Source of the DNA: Paraburkholderia haematera
GTDB taxonomy: Bacteria; Pseudomonadota; Gammaproteobacteria; Burkholderiales; Burkholderiaceae
NCBI RefSeq assembly: GCF_905220975.1
Contig: NZ_CAJNBK010000008.1
Location: 124,001 to 188,000 of the forward strand
Length of the DNA stretch: 64,000 nucleotides
Direction of reading: 5' to 3'
Of this stretch, positions 1 through 7,933 are shown piece by piece. Position 1 is the stretch's first letter, and the number at the start of each line of letters is the position of its first letter. The notes beneath the pieces were generated by a model. The model had not been told where the DNA came from. It did no database searches and worked only from the letters and a program-made list of their open reading frames with translations. Position numbers and translations under genes: made by a program.

Positions 1-104
1 GTCACTTTTTAGAGACACTCTTTTTTTTCCAGTTCTTGCCGGTTGAGGCAGTGAGCTATTCTCCTTTCCGCAACAACAAACTAATCATCTGCGTGGAGAA
101 TTGG

Positions 105-1304
105 ATGAAACGAATCGCCCTGTCTACCCTCTCGCTGGCGCTTCTCGGCGCTACCGGCGTAGCACATGCTCAAAGCAGCGTGACCCTCTATGGCCTGATC
201 GACGACTCGGTCCAGTACATTCACAACACCGTTGATGCTAGCGGCAAGAACGCCAACTCGGTGGGCCTCGCAGCCGGCAATCTGCAGGGCAGCCGCTGGG
301 GCATGAAGGGTACGGAAGACCTGGGCGGCGGCCTGAAGACGATTTTCCAATTGGAAAGCGGCTTCAACCCGAACAACGGCAAGATGGGCAACTACAACGG
401 CACGAACGCGCTGTTCGGCCGCCAGGCTTATGTTGGCCTGACGGGCGACTCGTGGGGTACCGCGACGATCGGCCGTCAATATGACCCGGTGGTCGACCTG
501 GTTCAGCCGCTGACGGGTGACAACTACTTCGGTTCCACCTTCACAACGCCGGGCGACGTCGACAACAACGACAACTCCTCGCGCACGAACAGCGCTATCA
601 AGTACACCTCGCCGGTGTGGGGCGGCTTCCAGTTCGAAGGCATGTACGCACTCGGCGGCGTGGCCGGTCAAACGGGTTCGGGCCAAACGTGGTCGGCCGC
701 GGCAACCTATGCAACGGGTCCGTTCAGCATCGCTGCAGGCTACTTCCTCGCAGACAACAACTCGTCGGCAACGGCACGTAAGGTCAGCGCGGCAACGGGC
801 GCGTCCTGGAGCAGCACGTCGGACGGCACGTTTGACGGTTCGCTGATCAACAACACGTACTCGTCGGCCAAGTCGATCGGTATCGCTCAAGTTGCAGCGC
901 AATACGTCGCAGGTCCGTTCACGTTCGGTCTGCGTTACAGCAACGCACAGTACAAGCCGGACGGCGCATCGACGGGCTTCACGTCGAGCGAGAAGTACAA
1001 CGTTGGCGGCGCGTACGTTGGCTATCAGGCAACGCCGGCAATGCTGGTGGGCCTCGGCTACATCTACACGAAGGCAAGCGGCGATACGTCGGCGACGTAT
1101 AACCAGGTTTCGCTGGGTGCGGATTACTCGATTTCGAAGCGTACTGACTTCTACCTGGTTGGTGCCTACCAGCACGCAACGGGCAACCAACGTGCTGCAG
1201 ACGGTTCCTCCGTTCAGGCAACGGCTTCGGTCGGTTCGTATGGCGTGACGTCGGCTTCGAGCTCGCAAGAAATCCTCAGCCTGGGTATCCGCCACAAGTT
1301 CTAA
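105..1304 (+). CDS. Gram-negative porin, OmpC/Omp32-like
   Basis: A 399-residue outer-membrane trimeric porin that should let small hydrophilic solutes diffuse into the periplasm. The start at 105 gives a Sec signal peptide (MKRIALSTLSLALLGATG, cleavage after AHA) followed by QSSVTLYGLID, the usual first strand of Burkholderia/Bordetella porins. GGAG lies just upstream. Further family marks are GSRWGMKGTEDLGGG near residue 65, FQLESGF near residue 85 and FGRQAYVGL near residue 105. The chain ends in a beta strand with C-terminal phenylalanine (GIRHKF), the signal for BAM-dependent insertion. An in-frame start at 36 would add 23 residues before the signal peptide and is unlikely. Codon use is strongly biased, as in highly expressed porins. 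It is monocistronic with its own terminator. Family assignment is firm; substrate preference is unknown. Confidence 0.95.
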   Translation: MKRIALSTLSLALLGATGVAHAQSSVTLYGLIDDSVQYIHNTVDASGKNANSVGLAAGNLQGSRWGMKGTEDLGGGLKTIFQLESGFNPNNGKMGNYNGTNALFGRQAYVGLTGDSWGTATIGRQYDPVVDLVQPLTGDNYFGSTFTTPGDVDNNDNSSRTNSAIKYTSPVWGGFQFEGMYALGGVAGQTGSGQTWSAAATYATGPFSIAAGYFLADNNSSATARKVSAATGASWSSTSDGTFDGSLINNTYSSAKSIGIAQVAAQYVAGPFTFGLRYSNAQYKPDGASTGFTSSEKYNVGGAYVGYQATPAMLVGLGYIYTKASGDTSATYNQVSLGADYSISKRTDFYLVGAYQHATGNQRAADGSSVQATASVGSYGVTSASSSQEILSLGIRHKF

Positions 1305-1347
1305 TCGAGCTTGACAGACTGACTGCTGAAGCAATACGCAGTTGAAG

Positions 1348-1385
1348 ACCAGCCACAGGCGATAAGCCCGTGGCTGGTTTTTTTT
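1348..1385 (+). terminator. Intrinsic terminator of the porin gene
   Basis: A nine-base stem ACCAGCCAC / GTGGCTGGT (1348-1356 and 1370-1378) is followed directly by a run of eight T residues. It lies 45 bases after the porin stop codon. Confidence 0.9.
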
Positions 1386-1540
1386 CGTCCGTTGGTTCTG
1401 ACACGCGCGGCGTAGACCGGACCGTCCGGGTCACGCCGACTCAAACGAGCGAACTAAAAGAAAAGGCCGCCAGCAAGCCCTTAACAGGCTCGTGACGACC
1501 TTGCTGTGATGCTTCCGGCCGTAGCCCTACGCTGAGGCGC

Positions 1541-2413
1541 CTAGCGCCGCTGGGCCTTTCCTTTCTCCGCCTGCGCCAACGTCTGAGCCGGCTTCGCATC
1601 GAGCTCATGCTCCACGCCGTCCGCCCCCACCGGCGCACGATGCAGCACCAAGGCACGCTCGCGCTGCTGCAGCGGCACATTGGGCGAATCCTGCCAGTCC
1701 GGATCGGGAATCTCCCCGAATACCTGACGCAGCCGCTCGCCCCACGTACGGTGAATCATCTCGAAGTACGCATTGTCGTGATCAATCGAAACGAAACGCG
1801 TGACGCGCAGCGAATCTTTCTCGTAGACCAGCAAATCGAGCGGCAGACCCACGGAAAGATTCGACCGCAGCGTCGAATCCATCGAAATGAGCGCGCACTT
1901 GGCCGCTTCGTCGAGCGGCGTGGACGGCGTCAGCACCCGATCGATGATCGGCTTGCCGTACTTGGCCTCGCCGATCTGAAAATACGGGTTCACGGCCGAC
2001 GCTTCAATGAAATTTCCGGCCGCGTAGATCATGAAGAGGCGCGACCGGTTGCCCGCGATCTGGCCGCCGAGAATGAAGCTGCAATTGAAGTCGACGCCGA
2101 ATTCCTGCAACGCCTCGGCTTCGCGCTGATGCACGCCGCGCACCGCGCGGCCGATCACGCGGGCCGCGTCGGCCATGGTGGGCGCGTTCCAGAGCGTGGG
2201 CTGCGAAGGATCGGCGGGCTCGGACAGCTCGTGCAGCACCGCTTGAGTGAGCGACAGGTTGCCGGCGCCCAGCAGCACGAGCATGCGCTCGCCCGGCTGC
2301 TCGAACACCGACATCTTGCGCGCGGTGCTGATGTGATCGACGCCCGCGTTGGTGCGCGTGTCCGAAAGAAACACGAGCCCTTCGTCGACGCACATCGCGA
2401 CACAGTAAGTCAT
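1541..2413 (-). CDS. Anbu, proteasome-related Ntn peptidase
   Basis: A 290-residue member of the bacterial ancestral-beta-subunit (Anbu, COG3484) family, relatives of 20S proteasome beta subunits and HslV. The ATG at 2413 puts threonine at position 2, which becomes the N-terminal nucleophile once Met is removed. A TTG 18 bases upstream would bury it and is rejected. Asp18 (FLSDTRTNAG) and Lys33 (STARKMS) fit the proteasome Thr1/Asp17/Lys33 triad. MLVLLGAGNLSLTQAV and CSFILGGQI are other typical family segments. Length is longer than HslV and usual for Anbu. It is the last gene of the run ATP-grasp, alpha-E, transglutaminase, Anbu, with 72 bases separating it from the transglutaminase gene. 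Anbu peptidases are reported to assemble into open helical rings and to have little activity on standard substrates. The natural substrate is unknown. Confidence 0.92.
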   Translation of the reverse strand: MTYCVAMCVDEGLVFLSDTRTNAGVDHISTARKMSVFEQPGERMLVLLGAGNLSLTQAVLHELSEPADPSQPTLWNAPTMADAARVIGRAVRGVHQREAEALQEFGVDFNCSFILGGQIAGNRSRLFMIYAAGNFIEASAVNPYFQIGEAKYGKPIIDRVLTPSTPLDEAAKCALISMDSTLRSNLSVGLPLDLLVYEKDSLRVTRFVSIDHDNAYFEMIHRTWGERLRQVFGEIPDPDWQDSPNVPLQQRERALVLHRAPVGADGVEHELDAKPAQTLAQAEKGKAQRR

Positions 2414-2485
2414 AAGGAAAGGTACCCGCAAAAAACGACAGAACGGCGCTATTGTAATGCGACTCGCATGCGCCTTACCCCGCCG

Positions 2486-3286
2486 CTATTGCGGCTGTTG
2501 CCCACTGACCGTGACGGACACCTTCAACTGCTCCTCCAGCCCGCCAATACGCCGGCCGCGCACCGGTGCGGCCGCCTCGTAGTCGCGCGCCACGGCAAGC
2601 CGGCAGTAGATCTCGCTGGCAAACGCCGCATGCGTGACGTCGACGGAAATCCAGCCACGGCCGTCGAGCCATACGTCGACCCATGCGTGACTCGCGCCGT
2701 GCTCGACGTCGCCGGGTTCGATGTAGCCGCTCACGTAACGCGCCGGAATGCCGCGCGCGCGGCAGCAGGCCAGCATCAGGTGCGCATGGTCCTGGCACAC
2801 GCCGTTGCCGAGCGCGAGCGCCTGCGCGGCCGTGCTGGTGACTTCGGTGATGCCGGGGTTGTACTTCACGCGCTGCAAGATCTGTTCGGACAACTCGATC
2901 AGATTGCTCGAACTCGCGAGGCTCGGCACCGATTGGGCCAGCTCGCGAATCGCCGCGTCGGCCTCCGTGAGACGCGTCGAGCAGGTGAAATGCTCCAGCG
3001 GAATCGGGCCGACGGCGTCGGGTAGTTGCCCATCGATCAGCGGAATCGTATCCACTTCGCCCGCTACATGCAGACGAATCTCGCCATGCGGCTTGTTGAT
3101 GACGAGCGTATGCAGCACGTTGCCGTAGGCGTCGAAGGTGGCGTCGAGCTTGCCGGGCGCATCGATGCTCCAGCGCCGCACCACCTGCGAGGCACCGCTT
3201 GACGGCGTCAGACGCAATTGCTGGATCGAATAATGGACCGTCGCTTCGTAGCGATAGGACGTGTCGTGGCGGATCGTCAGGTACAT
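2486..3286 (-). CDS. Transglutaminase-like protein of the Anbu cluster
   Basis: A 266-residue protein with an N-terminal beta domain (YLTIRHDTSYRYEATV, residues 2-17) followed by a transglutaminase/protease-like core. The papain-like triad is visible: Cys164 (GNGVCQDHAHLM), His200 (GASHAWVDVWL) and Asp216 (GWISVDVTH). Such domains either cleave or form isopeptide and amide bonds. The N-terminal domain matches the bacterial transglutaminase-associated fold. No signal peptide is seen, so it should act in the cytoplasm. The start has GGAG spaced 8 bases upstream. It sits 13 bases after the alpha-E gene and before Anbu, so co-transcription is likely. A paralogue with the same triad spacing is at 58689-59579. 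Proteolysis versus ligation cannot be told from sequence. Confidence 0.9.
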   Translation of the reverse strand: MYLTIRHDTSYRYEATVHYSIQQLRLTPSSGASQVVRRWSIDAPGKLDATFDAYGNVLHTLVINKPHGEIRLHVAGEVDTIPLIDGQLPDAVGPIPLEHFTCSTRLTEADAAIRELAQSVPSLASSSNLIELSEQILQRVKYNPGITEVTSTAAQALALGNGVCQDHAHLMLACCRARGIPARYVSGYIEPGDVEHGASHAWVDVWLDGRGWISVDVTHAAFASEIYCRLAVARDYEAAAPVRGRRIGGLEEQLKVSVTVSGQQPQ

Positions 3287-3299
3287 ATAAAAAACTCCG

Positions 3300-4250
3300 T
3301 CAGGCGACTGGCAACATCAGATAGGTACGCGCAACCAGATTGCCGAGCTCGAACACGCGAGCAAGGAACTGCGTCAGATAGGCGTGCAGGCCGGCTTCGA
3401 AAATCTGCCGGATGTCGGAGTACACCAGCTCGGCGCGCAGCTTGCCGGCAAACCGTTCGCATTGGTTCGAGCCGGACGTGCGCAGCATCGCCAGATTCGC
3501 ACAGACACCCTCTAGCGACGCGAGCAGCGAGCGCGGCATCTGCTGGTTCAGGATCATCAATTCGACCACCCGCGCCGGCGTGACGACATCGCGATACACC
3601 TTGCGATAAATCTCCAGCGCCGACACCGAACTGAGAATCGAGGTCCAGTAATAGAAATCTTCGAGCTGGCGCGCGGCATCGCGTGAATTCGGCTCGACGT
3701 CTGCAAAGCGCACGTCGAGAATCCGCGCGGTGTTGTCGGCGCGTTCAAGAAAGGTGCCGAGCTGCGTGAAGAAAAACGCGTCGTCCTGCAGCGCGGTGCC
3801 GATCGTCACGCCGCGCGACAGATGCGAGCGGAATTTCACCCACTCGAATAACGCGCCCGGATTGCTCGACGCCTGGCCAGACGAGGCGCGTTCGTTGAAC
3901 TCGAGCCAGGTGTCGTTGATGGTTTCCCACCATTCGGTCGTCAAGGTGCCGCGCACGGCGCGGGCGTTTTCGCGCGCGGCCTGCAAGCATGAGTGAATGC
4001 TCGATGGATTGGTCGCGTCGGCCACCATGAAATCGAGCACGTGTTCACGCGTCGGTTCGTCGTAGCGTTGCGCGAAAGCAGATTCGAGTTCGGAGATGCG
4101 CAGCACCGAGCGTTGGGCGCGCGCCTCCTGTTCGGGCGTTTGCGGCAACAGCAACGCCTTCAGGTTGATATCGAGCATGCGGGCGGTGTTCTCCGCGCGC
4201 TCCATGTAACGGGCCATCCAGAAGAGGTGATCGGCAGTTCGGCTTAGCAT
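3300..4250 (-). CDS. Alpha-E domain protein (COG2307)
   Basis: A 316-residue, all-helical alpha-E protein. The N-terminal segment MLSRTADHLFWMARYMERAE is diagnostic for the family, and VTPARVVELMILNQQMPRSL marks the C-terminal half. These proteins always occur beside a circularly permuted ATP-grasp enzyme and a transglutaminase-like protein. They are thought to support a peptide-modifying ligase, but no biochemical role has been proved. The ATG at 4250 is chosen because the diagnostic motif starts there; the frame is open to 4331 but those 27 residues are not family-like. The 207 bases up to the ATP-grasp stop contain no gene. The same domain is fused to ATP-grasp in the second cluster (59576-62263). 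Confidence 0.9.
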   Translation of the reverse strand: MLSRTADHLFWMARYMERAENTARMLDINLKALLLPQTPEQEARAQRSVLRISELESAFAQRYDEPTREHVLDFMVADATNPSSIHSCLQAARENARAVRGTLTTEWWETINDTWLEFNERASSGQASSNPGALFEWVKFRSHLSRGVTIGTALQDDAFFFTQLGTFLERADNTARILDVRFADVEPNSRDAARQLEDFYYWTSILSSVSALEIYRKVYRDVVTPARVVELMILNQQMPRSLLASLEGVCANLAMLRTSGSNQCERFAGKLRAELVYSDIRQIFEAGLHAYLTQFLARVFELGNLVARTYLMLPVA

Positions 4251-4457
4251 GACGGCGTTCCGTATCTGATGACGCGAGACCTTTGCAACGGTAAAAGGTC
4301 CGCGCGGGTTATCCGTGTGCGCCGGCGGCAATTCGATGCCTATGCCGGTGCGTCAGTTTGCGGGACGCGGTTGCCTGCCTGGCTACAGGAGCTGCTGCCT
4401 GACTGCTGCATCAGAGCTGTTACGTGAGCCACCGCAGCAACCGCGCTGGCAACCGTG

Positions 4458-5867
4458 TCAGTCGACCATCCACGTGTCTTTAGTCCCGCCCCCCTGCGAC
4501 GAATTGACGACGAGCGAGCCTTCCTGCAAGGCCACGCGCGTGAGACCGCCCGCGCACATCGTCACGCTCTTGCCGGACAGCACGAAGGGCCGCAAGTCGA
4601 TATGGCGCGGCGCGATGCCCGATTCGACAAAGGTCGGGCACGCGGAGAGCGCCAGCGTGGGTTGCGCGATATAGCCCGCGGGCCGCGCAATCAGGCGCTC
4701 GCGGAACGACTCGATTTCGGCTTTCGTCGACGCCGGCCCCACCAGCATCCCGTAGCCACCCGCGCCGTGCACTTCCTTCACGACCAGCTCGGGCAGATGC
4801 GCGAGCGTGTAGGCGAGATCGTCAGGCTTGCGGCACTGGAACGTGGGAACGTTGTTGAGGATCGGCTTCTCGCCAAGGTAAAACTCGATCATTTCCGGCA
4901 CGTACGGGTAGATCGATTTGTCGTCGGCGATGCCGGTGCCCATGGCGTTCGCGAGCGCGACACGTCCGGCGCGATACGCGGTCAGAAGACCCGGCACGCC
5001 CAGCGCCGAATCATTGCGGAAGGCGAGCGGATCGAGAAAATCGTCGTCCACGCGGCGATAGATCACGTCGACGCGCTTCGGCCCCTGCGTGGTGCGCATG
5101 AACACATAGTTGTCGTCGACGAACAGATCCTTGCCTTCCACCAGTTCGACGCCCATCTGCTGCGCGAGAAAGGTGTGCTCGAAATACGCCGAGTTGTACA
5201 TGCCCGGCGTGAGCACCACCACCACCGGATCGTCGACACCTTCCGGCGCCACCGAGCGCAGTGTGTCGAGCAGCAGATCGGGATAATGCGCGACCGGCGC
5301 GATGCGGTTCTGCACGAATAGCTCAGGGAAAAGCCGCATCATCATCTTGCGGTTTTCGAGCATATAGGACACGCCCGACGGCACCCGCAGGTTGTCTTCG
5401 AGCACGTAGAAGTCGCCCTCGTCGCCCGCGCGCACCACGTCGACCCCGGCGATATGCGCGTAAACACCGAGCGGCACATTAACGCCCTGCATTTCAGGCC
5501 GGTATTGCGCGTTGGTATAGACCTGTTCGGCCGGCACGATACCGGCGCGCACAATGTTGCGATCGTGATAGACGTCGTGGATAAACAGATTGAGCGCCTG
5601 CACCCGCTGGCGCAAACCGGCCTCCAGCGTCTGCCATTCGCTGCGCGGAATGATGCGCGGAATCAGATCGAAGGGAATCAGCCGCTCGGTGCCGGACAAA
5701 TCGCCGTTCACCGCGAAGGTGATGCCGACCCGGCGAAACAGCAGGTCGGCTTCCGCACGCTTGCGTGCGATCGCCTCGTTGCCCTGCTTCACCAGCCACC
5801 GCTCAAAGCGCGCGTAGTGTGGCCGCACGGCATCGTCATGATGACGCATCTCGTCATAGCATCGCAT
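4458..5867 (-). CDS. Circularly permuted ATP-grasp protein (COG2308)
   Basis: A protein of about 469 residues from the circularly permuted ATP-grasp family, predicted to join a carboxylate to an amine using ATP. Family segments in order: GVSYMLENRKMMMRLFPELF, LTPGMYNSAYFEHTFLA, VELVEGKDL, VDVIYRRVDDDFLDP and GVPGLLTAYRAGRVALANA. They are followed by a lysine plus glycine-rich loop, VVKEVHGAGGYGMLVGP (Lys364, GAGGYG at 368-373), and HIDLRPFVL near the C terminus. That Lys/Gly loop is the likely nucleotide-binding element. It is the first gene of the Anbu cluster. The start is uncertain: ATG at 5867 (MRCYDEMRHHDD) is preferred because family members begin close to a YDEM motif, but ATG at 5915 is also in frame. 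Confidence 0.88.
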   Translation of the reverse strand: MRCYDEMRHHDDAVRPHYARFERWLVKQGNEAIARKRAEADLLFRRVGITFAVNGDLSGTERLIPFDLIPRIIPRSEWQTLEAGLRQRVQALNLFIHDVYHDRNIVRAGIVPAEQVYTNAQYRPEMQGVNVPLGVYAHIAGVDVVRAGDEGDFYVLEDNLRVPSGVSYMLENRKMMMRLFPELFVQNRIAPVAHYPDLLLDTLRSVAPEGVDDPVVVVLTPGMYNSAYFEHTFLAQQMGVELVEGKDLFVDDNYVFMRTTQGPKRVDVIYRRVDDDFLDPLAFRNDSALGVPGLLTAYRAGRVALANAMGTGIADDKSIYPYVPEMIEFYLGEKPILNNVPTFQCRKPDDLAYTLAHLPELVVKEVHGAGGYGMLVGPASTKAEIESFRERLIARPAGYIAQPTLALSACPTFVESGIAPRHIDLRPFVLSGKSVTMCAGGLTRVALQEGSLVVNSSQGGGTKDTWMVD

Positions 5868-6268
5868 GTCACGCCCCGCTCTTGTTGTCGGATAGAAGGC
5901 GAATGCGCTGCGCATTCGGTGTTCGACAATCGTTCAAGCAAGCGCTATGCCATTGAGCTTTTTCGCGTGCTGAACACGGTGCATGCACGCTAAGAGCGCA
6001 TCCCGACCGGCATGGCCTCGTTGCCATCGTACTGCGGCGGCCCATGATGCGCTAGTACGGTGCATAGGGGGCACCGAGGCGGACGGCGGCGCGTTCGCCA
6101 ATCCACCGCGGGCGCGCATGAAAAAATCCCCGTGGATTCGCATCCACGGGGATTCGGACAACTCGCACTGCGGGTCGGCTCAAACGTTAACGTTGGTTAA
6201 AAGCGCAAGGTTCAAAACGCACCGTTAAAAACCCGCGCTCAAAAACCGCGGCAACGCATGAAGCTCGA
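5868..6268. other. Intergenic stretch before the ATP-grasp gene
   Basis: About 400 bases between the ATP-grasp start and the HU-type gene stop, both on the minus strand. It should hold the Anbu-cluster promoter on the minus strand, but I see no convincing -35/-10 pair. The only clear element is the HU terminator hairpin at 6121-6154. Confidence 0.6.
6121..6154 (-). terminator. Intrinsic terminator of the HU-type gene
   Basis: A perfect 13-base stem (6125-6137 paired with 6142-6154; ATCCCCGTGGAT / ATCCACGGGGAT) with loop TCGC. On the minus strand the stem is followed by T6 (A run 6121-6126). It lies about 115 bases after the stop of the HU-type gene. Confidence 0.88.
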
Positions 6269-6724
6269 TCAGCCTGCTGCTGCGTCTTTCAGCTTCTTCA
6301 GCGGACGTGCCTTGATGCGCACGCTAGCCGGCTTGGCCGGGAACCAACGCTCTTCGCCCGAGAACGGGTCTTTGCCGAAGCGCTTCTTCTTCGCCGGCAC
6401 AGCTTGCACGACGATCTTCAGAAGACCCGACAGCGTGAATTCGCCAGCGCCCTTCTTGTGCACAGCGCCGAGGATCGTGTCTTCGAGCGCGGCCAGCACA
6501 GCCTTGGCGGTCTTCGGTTCCACAGCGGCGCGTTCAGCGACGTGTGCAGCCAGCGAGGCCTTCGTGAAGGTGTCCTTGATCGGCGACGGAGCGCTGGAAG
6601 CCTTCACGGCGACCTTCTTAGCTGCGACGGCCTTCTTCGCAGGAACAACTTTCTTTGCAGCAACCTTCTTGGTCGGTACCGGGGCAGCAGCCTTCTTGGC
6701 CACCTTTTTTGCGGAAGTCGGCAT
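6269..6724 (-). CDS. HU-family DNA-binding protein with Lys/Ala-rich N-tail
   Basis: A 151-residue nucleoid protein. Residues 1-50 are a low-complexity basic tail of repeated KKVA/AKK motifs (KKVAAKKVVPAKKAVAAKK), like eukaryotic H1 or bacterial H1-like tails. Residues 50-150 form an HU/IHF fold: TKASLAAHVAERAAVEPKTA, then GAGEFTLSGLLKI, and a DNA-arm region with KRFGKDPFSGEERWFPAKPA. The final RIKARPLKKLKDA is the usual HU end. Ordinary HU is about 90 residues; the extra length is all tail. Start 6724 has AGGAG six bases upstream; a start at 6787 lacks support. It is monocistronic with a strong terminator. It probably compacts DNA non-specifically; the tail may strengthen DNA or RNA binding (inference). 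Confidence 0.92.
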   Translation of the reverse strand: MPTSAKKVAKKAAAPVPTKKVAAKKVVPAKKAVAAKKVAVKASSAPSPIKDTFTKASLAAHVAERAAVEPKTAKAVLAALEDTILGAVHKKGAGEFTLSGLLKIVVQAVPAKKKRFGKDPFSGEERWFPAKPASVRIKARPLKKLKDAAAG

Positions 6725-7165
6725 GTTTCTCCTACCTGTAGTGGTCAGTGAATTGCACGAAGCGCATACGGTATGTGCACGCTTCAACGCCGGATTCTAC
6801 AAGCGCTAATACGATTTGCGCGACTCTTTTGTGTATAACAGCGAAGGTTTGTTGCGCGGCGCAGACTGCGCAACACATTTTGATCCTTGTTTTAGCGGGT
6901 AAACGTGCGTCGGAGCGCAACGGCCAGGTCCACAACACGAACACGTAACGTGCGTTACAAGCCATTTCGATACGTGAATAACGGCACTTTTGGCGTCGGA
7001 CGATCTCTCGTGGATGGCGACTCGATGGCCCAGCCCTGGTTCGCCGACACGCTCACGACGCCGATTCACGCGGCGGAAAAAACACGCCCCCTGCAGCGAA
7101 AGTCTCTGCAGGGGGCGGCTAACGTTGCTCTGCGACAGAAAATCGCAGGCCGTTTCAACGCGCGT
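6725..7165. other. Intergenic region upstream of the HU-type gene
   Basis: About 440 bases carrying the presumed HU promoter and, at its far end, the terminator of the Sel1 gene. A seven-base inverted repeat, GTTGCGC (6851-6857) / GCGCAAC (6868-6874), lies about 130 bases before the HU start. It could be an operator or a stem-loop in the leader; nothing proves either. Confidence 0.45.
7077..7117 (-). terminator. Intrinsic terminator of the cpdB-Sel1 operon
   Basis: A perfect 12-base stem CGCCCCCTGCAG (7085-7096) / CTGCAGGGGGCG (7106-7117) with a 9-base loop. On the minus strand it is followed by TG and then T6. It lies 49 bases after the Sel1 stop. Confidence 0.88.
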
Positions 7166-7933
7166 TCATGGCCGGCTGACGTGCTTCAGATCGTGCTCGC
7201 TCTCTTTCACATGAGCCCAGTACGCATCTTCGTCGCGCGCCATGCCGAGCTCGCCGTTGCGATAGGCGATCGCCAGCGCCAGATTGGCCTCGGGTAACTC
7301 CGCATTGGCCGCGCGTGTCAGCCATTGCAGCGCCAGCGCGTCGTCGTGCGGCAGCGCCGTGCCGAAGCGATACTCGTTGGCGAGCTGGAATTGCGCGAGC
7401 GGCACGCCCGCTTGCGCTGCCTGTTCCAGCCAGCGAATCGCCAGGTCGGGATCGCGCGCCACGCCGTAGCCGTTGCGATAAAGCGTCGACAGATCGTAAG
7501 CAGCTTGCGGATCATGCGACGCAACCGCGCTCAACCAGCGGCGGCTTTCCACGTAATCCGGCGCGATCCCGGGCAGCCCGCGCAACAGCAGATGTCCGAG
7601 CGTGCCTTGTGCGCTCGGCACAGCGTCGCGCGCAAGCTGGCGATACAAGGCCACGCCTTCGCGCCGCTCGTCGCGGTGCGCCGAACTCACCAGCACGTCG
7701 GCCAAAGCCTCACGCGCCGCCGCGTTGCCGAACGCCGCGGCAAGGCGCAGCCGCCACACCGGCCAGGCGGCATGCGTGGCCGCGCCCTGCATCTGCCAAT
7801 CTTCGATCTGCACGCTGGATACGCGCGTGGCCGCGACCGTGGCGACCGTGGCGAGTGTTCCGGCAGCGATCGCGACAGCCACCGCAAGGCTCGCCACCCC
7901 AGCCGCCGGCCTCAAGGAAAAGCGCGCCGTCAT
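7166..7933 (-). CDS. Sel1-repeat protein with N-terminal membrane anchor
   Basis: A 255-residue protein. Residues 10-36 form one hydrophobic segment (signal anchor or uncleaved signal). From about residue 95 on there are Sel1-type alpha/alpha repeats, for example AAYDLSTLYRNGYGVARDPD, IRWLEQAAQAGVPLAQFQLA and LQWLTRAANAELPEANLALA. Sel1 repeats are protein-interaction scaffolds, so this is probably a periplasm-facing adaptor; the partner is unknown. Its ATG overlaps the TGA of the upstream cpdB-like gene (shared ATGA, 7930-7933), which implies translational coupling and a link to periplasmic nucleotide scavenging. The final helix is charged (EDAYWAHVKESEHDLKHV). Confidence 0.8.
   Translation of the reverse strand: MTARFSLRPAAGVASLAVAVAIAAGTLATVATVAATRVSSVQIEDWQMQGAATHAAWPVWRLRLAAAFGNAAAREALADVLVSSAHRDERREGVALYRQLARDAVPSAQGTLGHLLLRGLPGIAPDYVESRRWLSAVASHDPQAAYDLSTLYRNGYGVARDPDLAIRWLEQAAQAGVPLAQFQLANEYRFGTALPHDDALALQWLTRAANAELPEANLALAIAYRNGELGMARDEDAYWAHVKESEHDLKHVSRP

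Noticed and set aside
1440..1540. Possible minus-strand terminator after Anbu
   Set aside because: A T-rich tail exists but the stem is interrupted and not adjacent to it; too weak to list.
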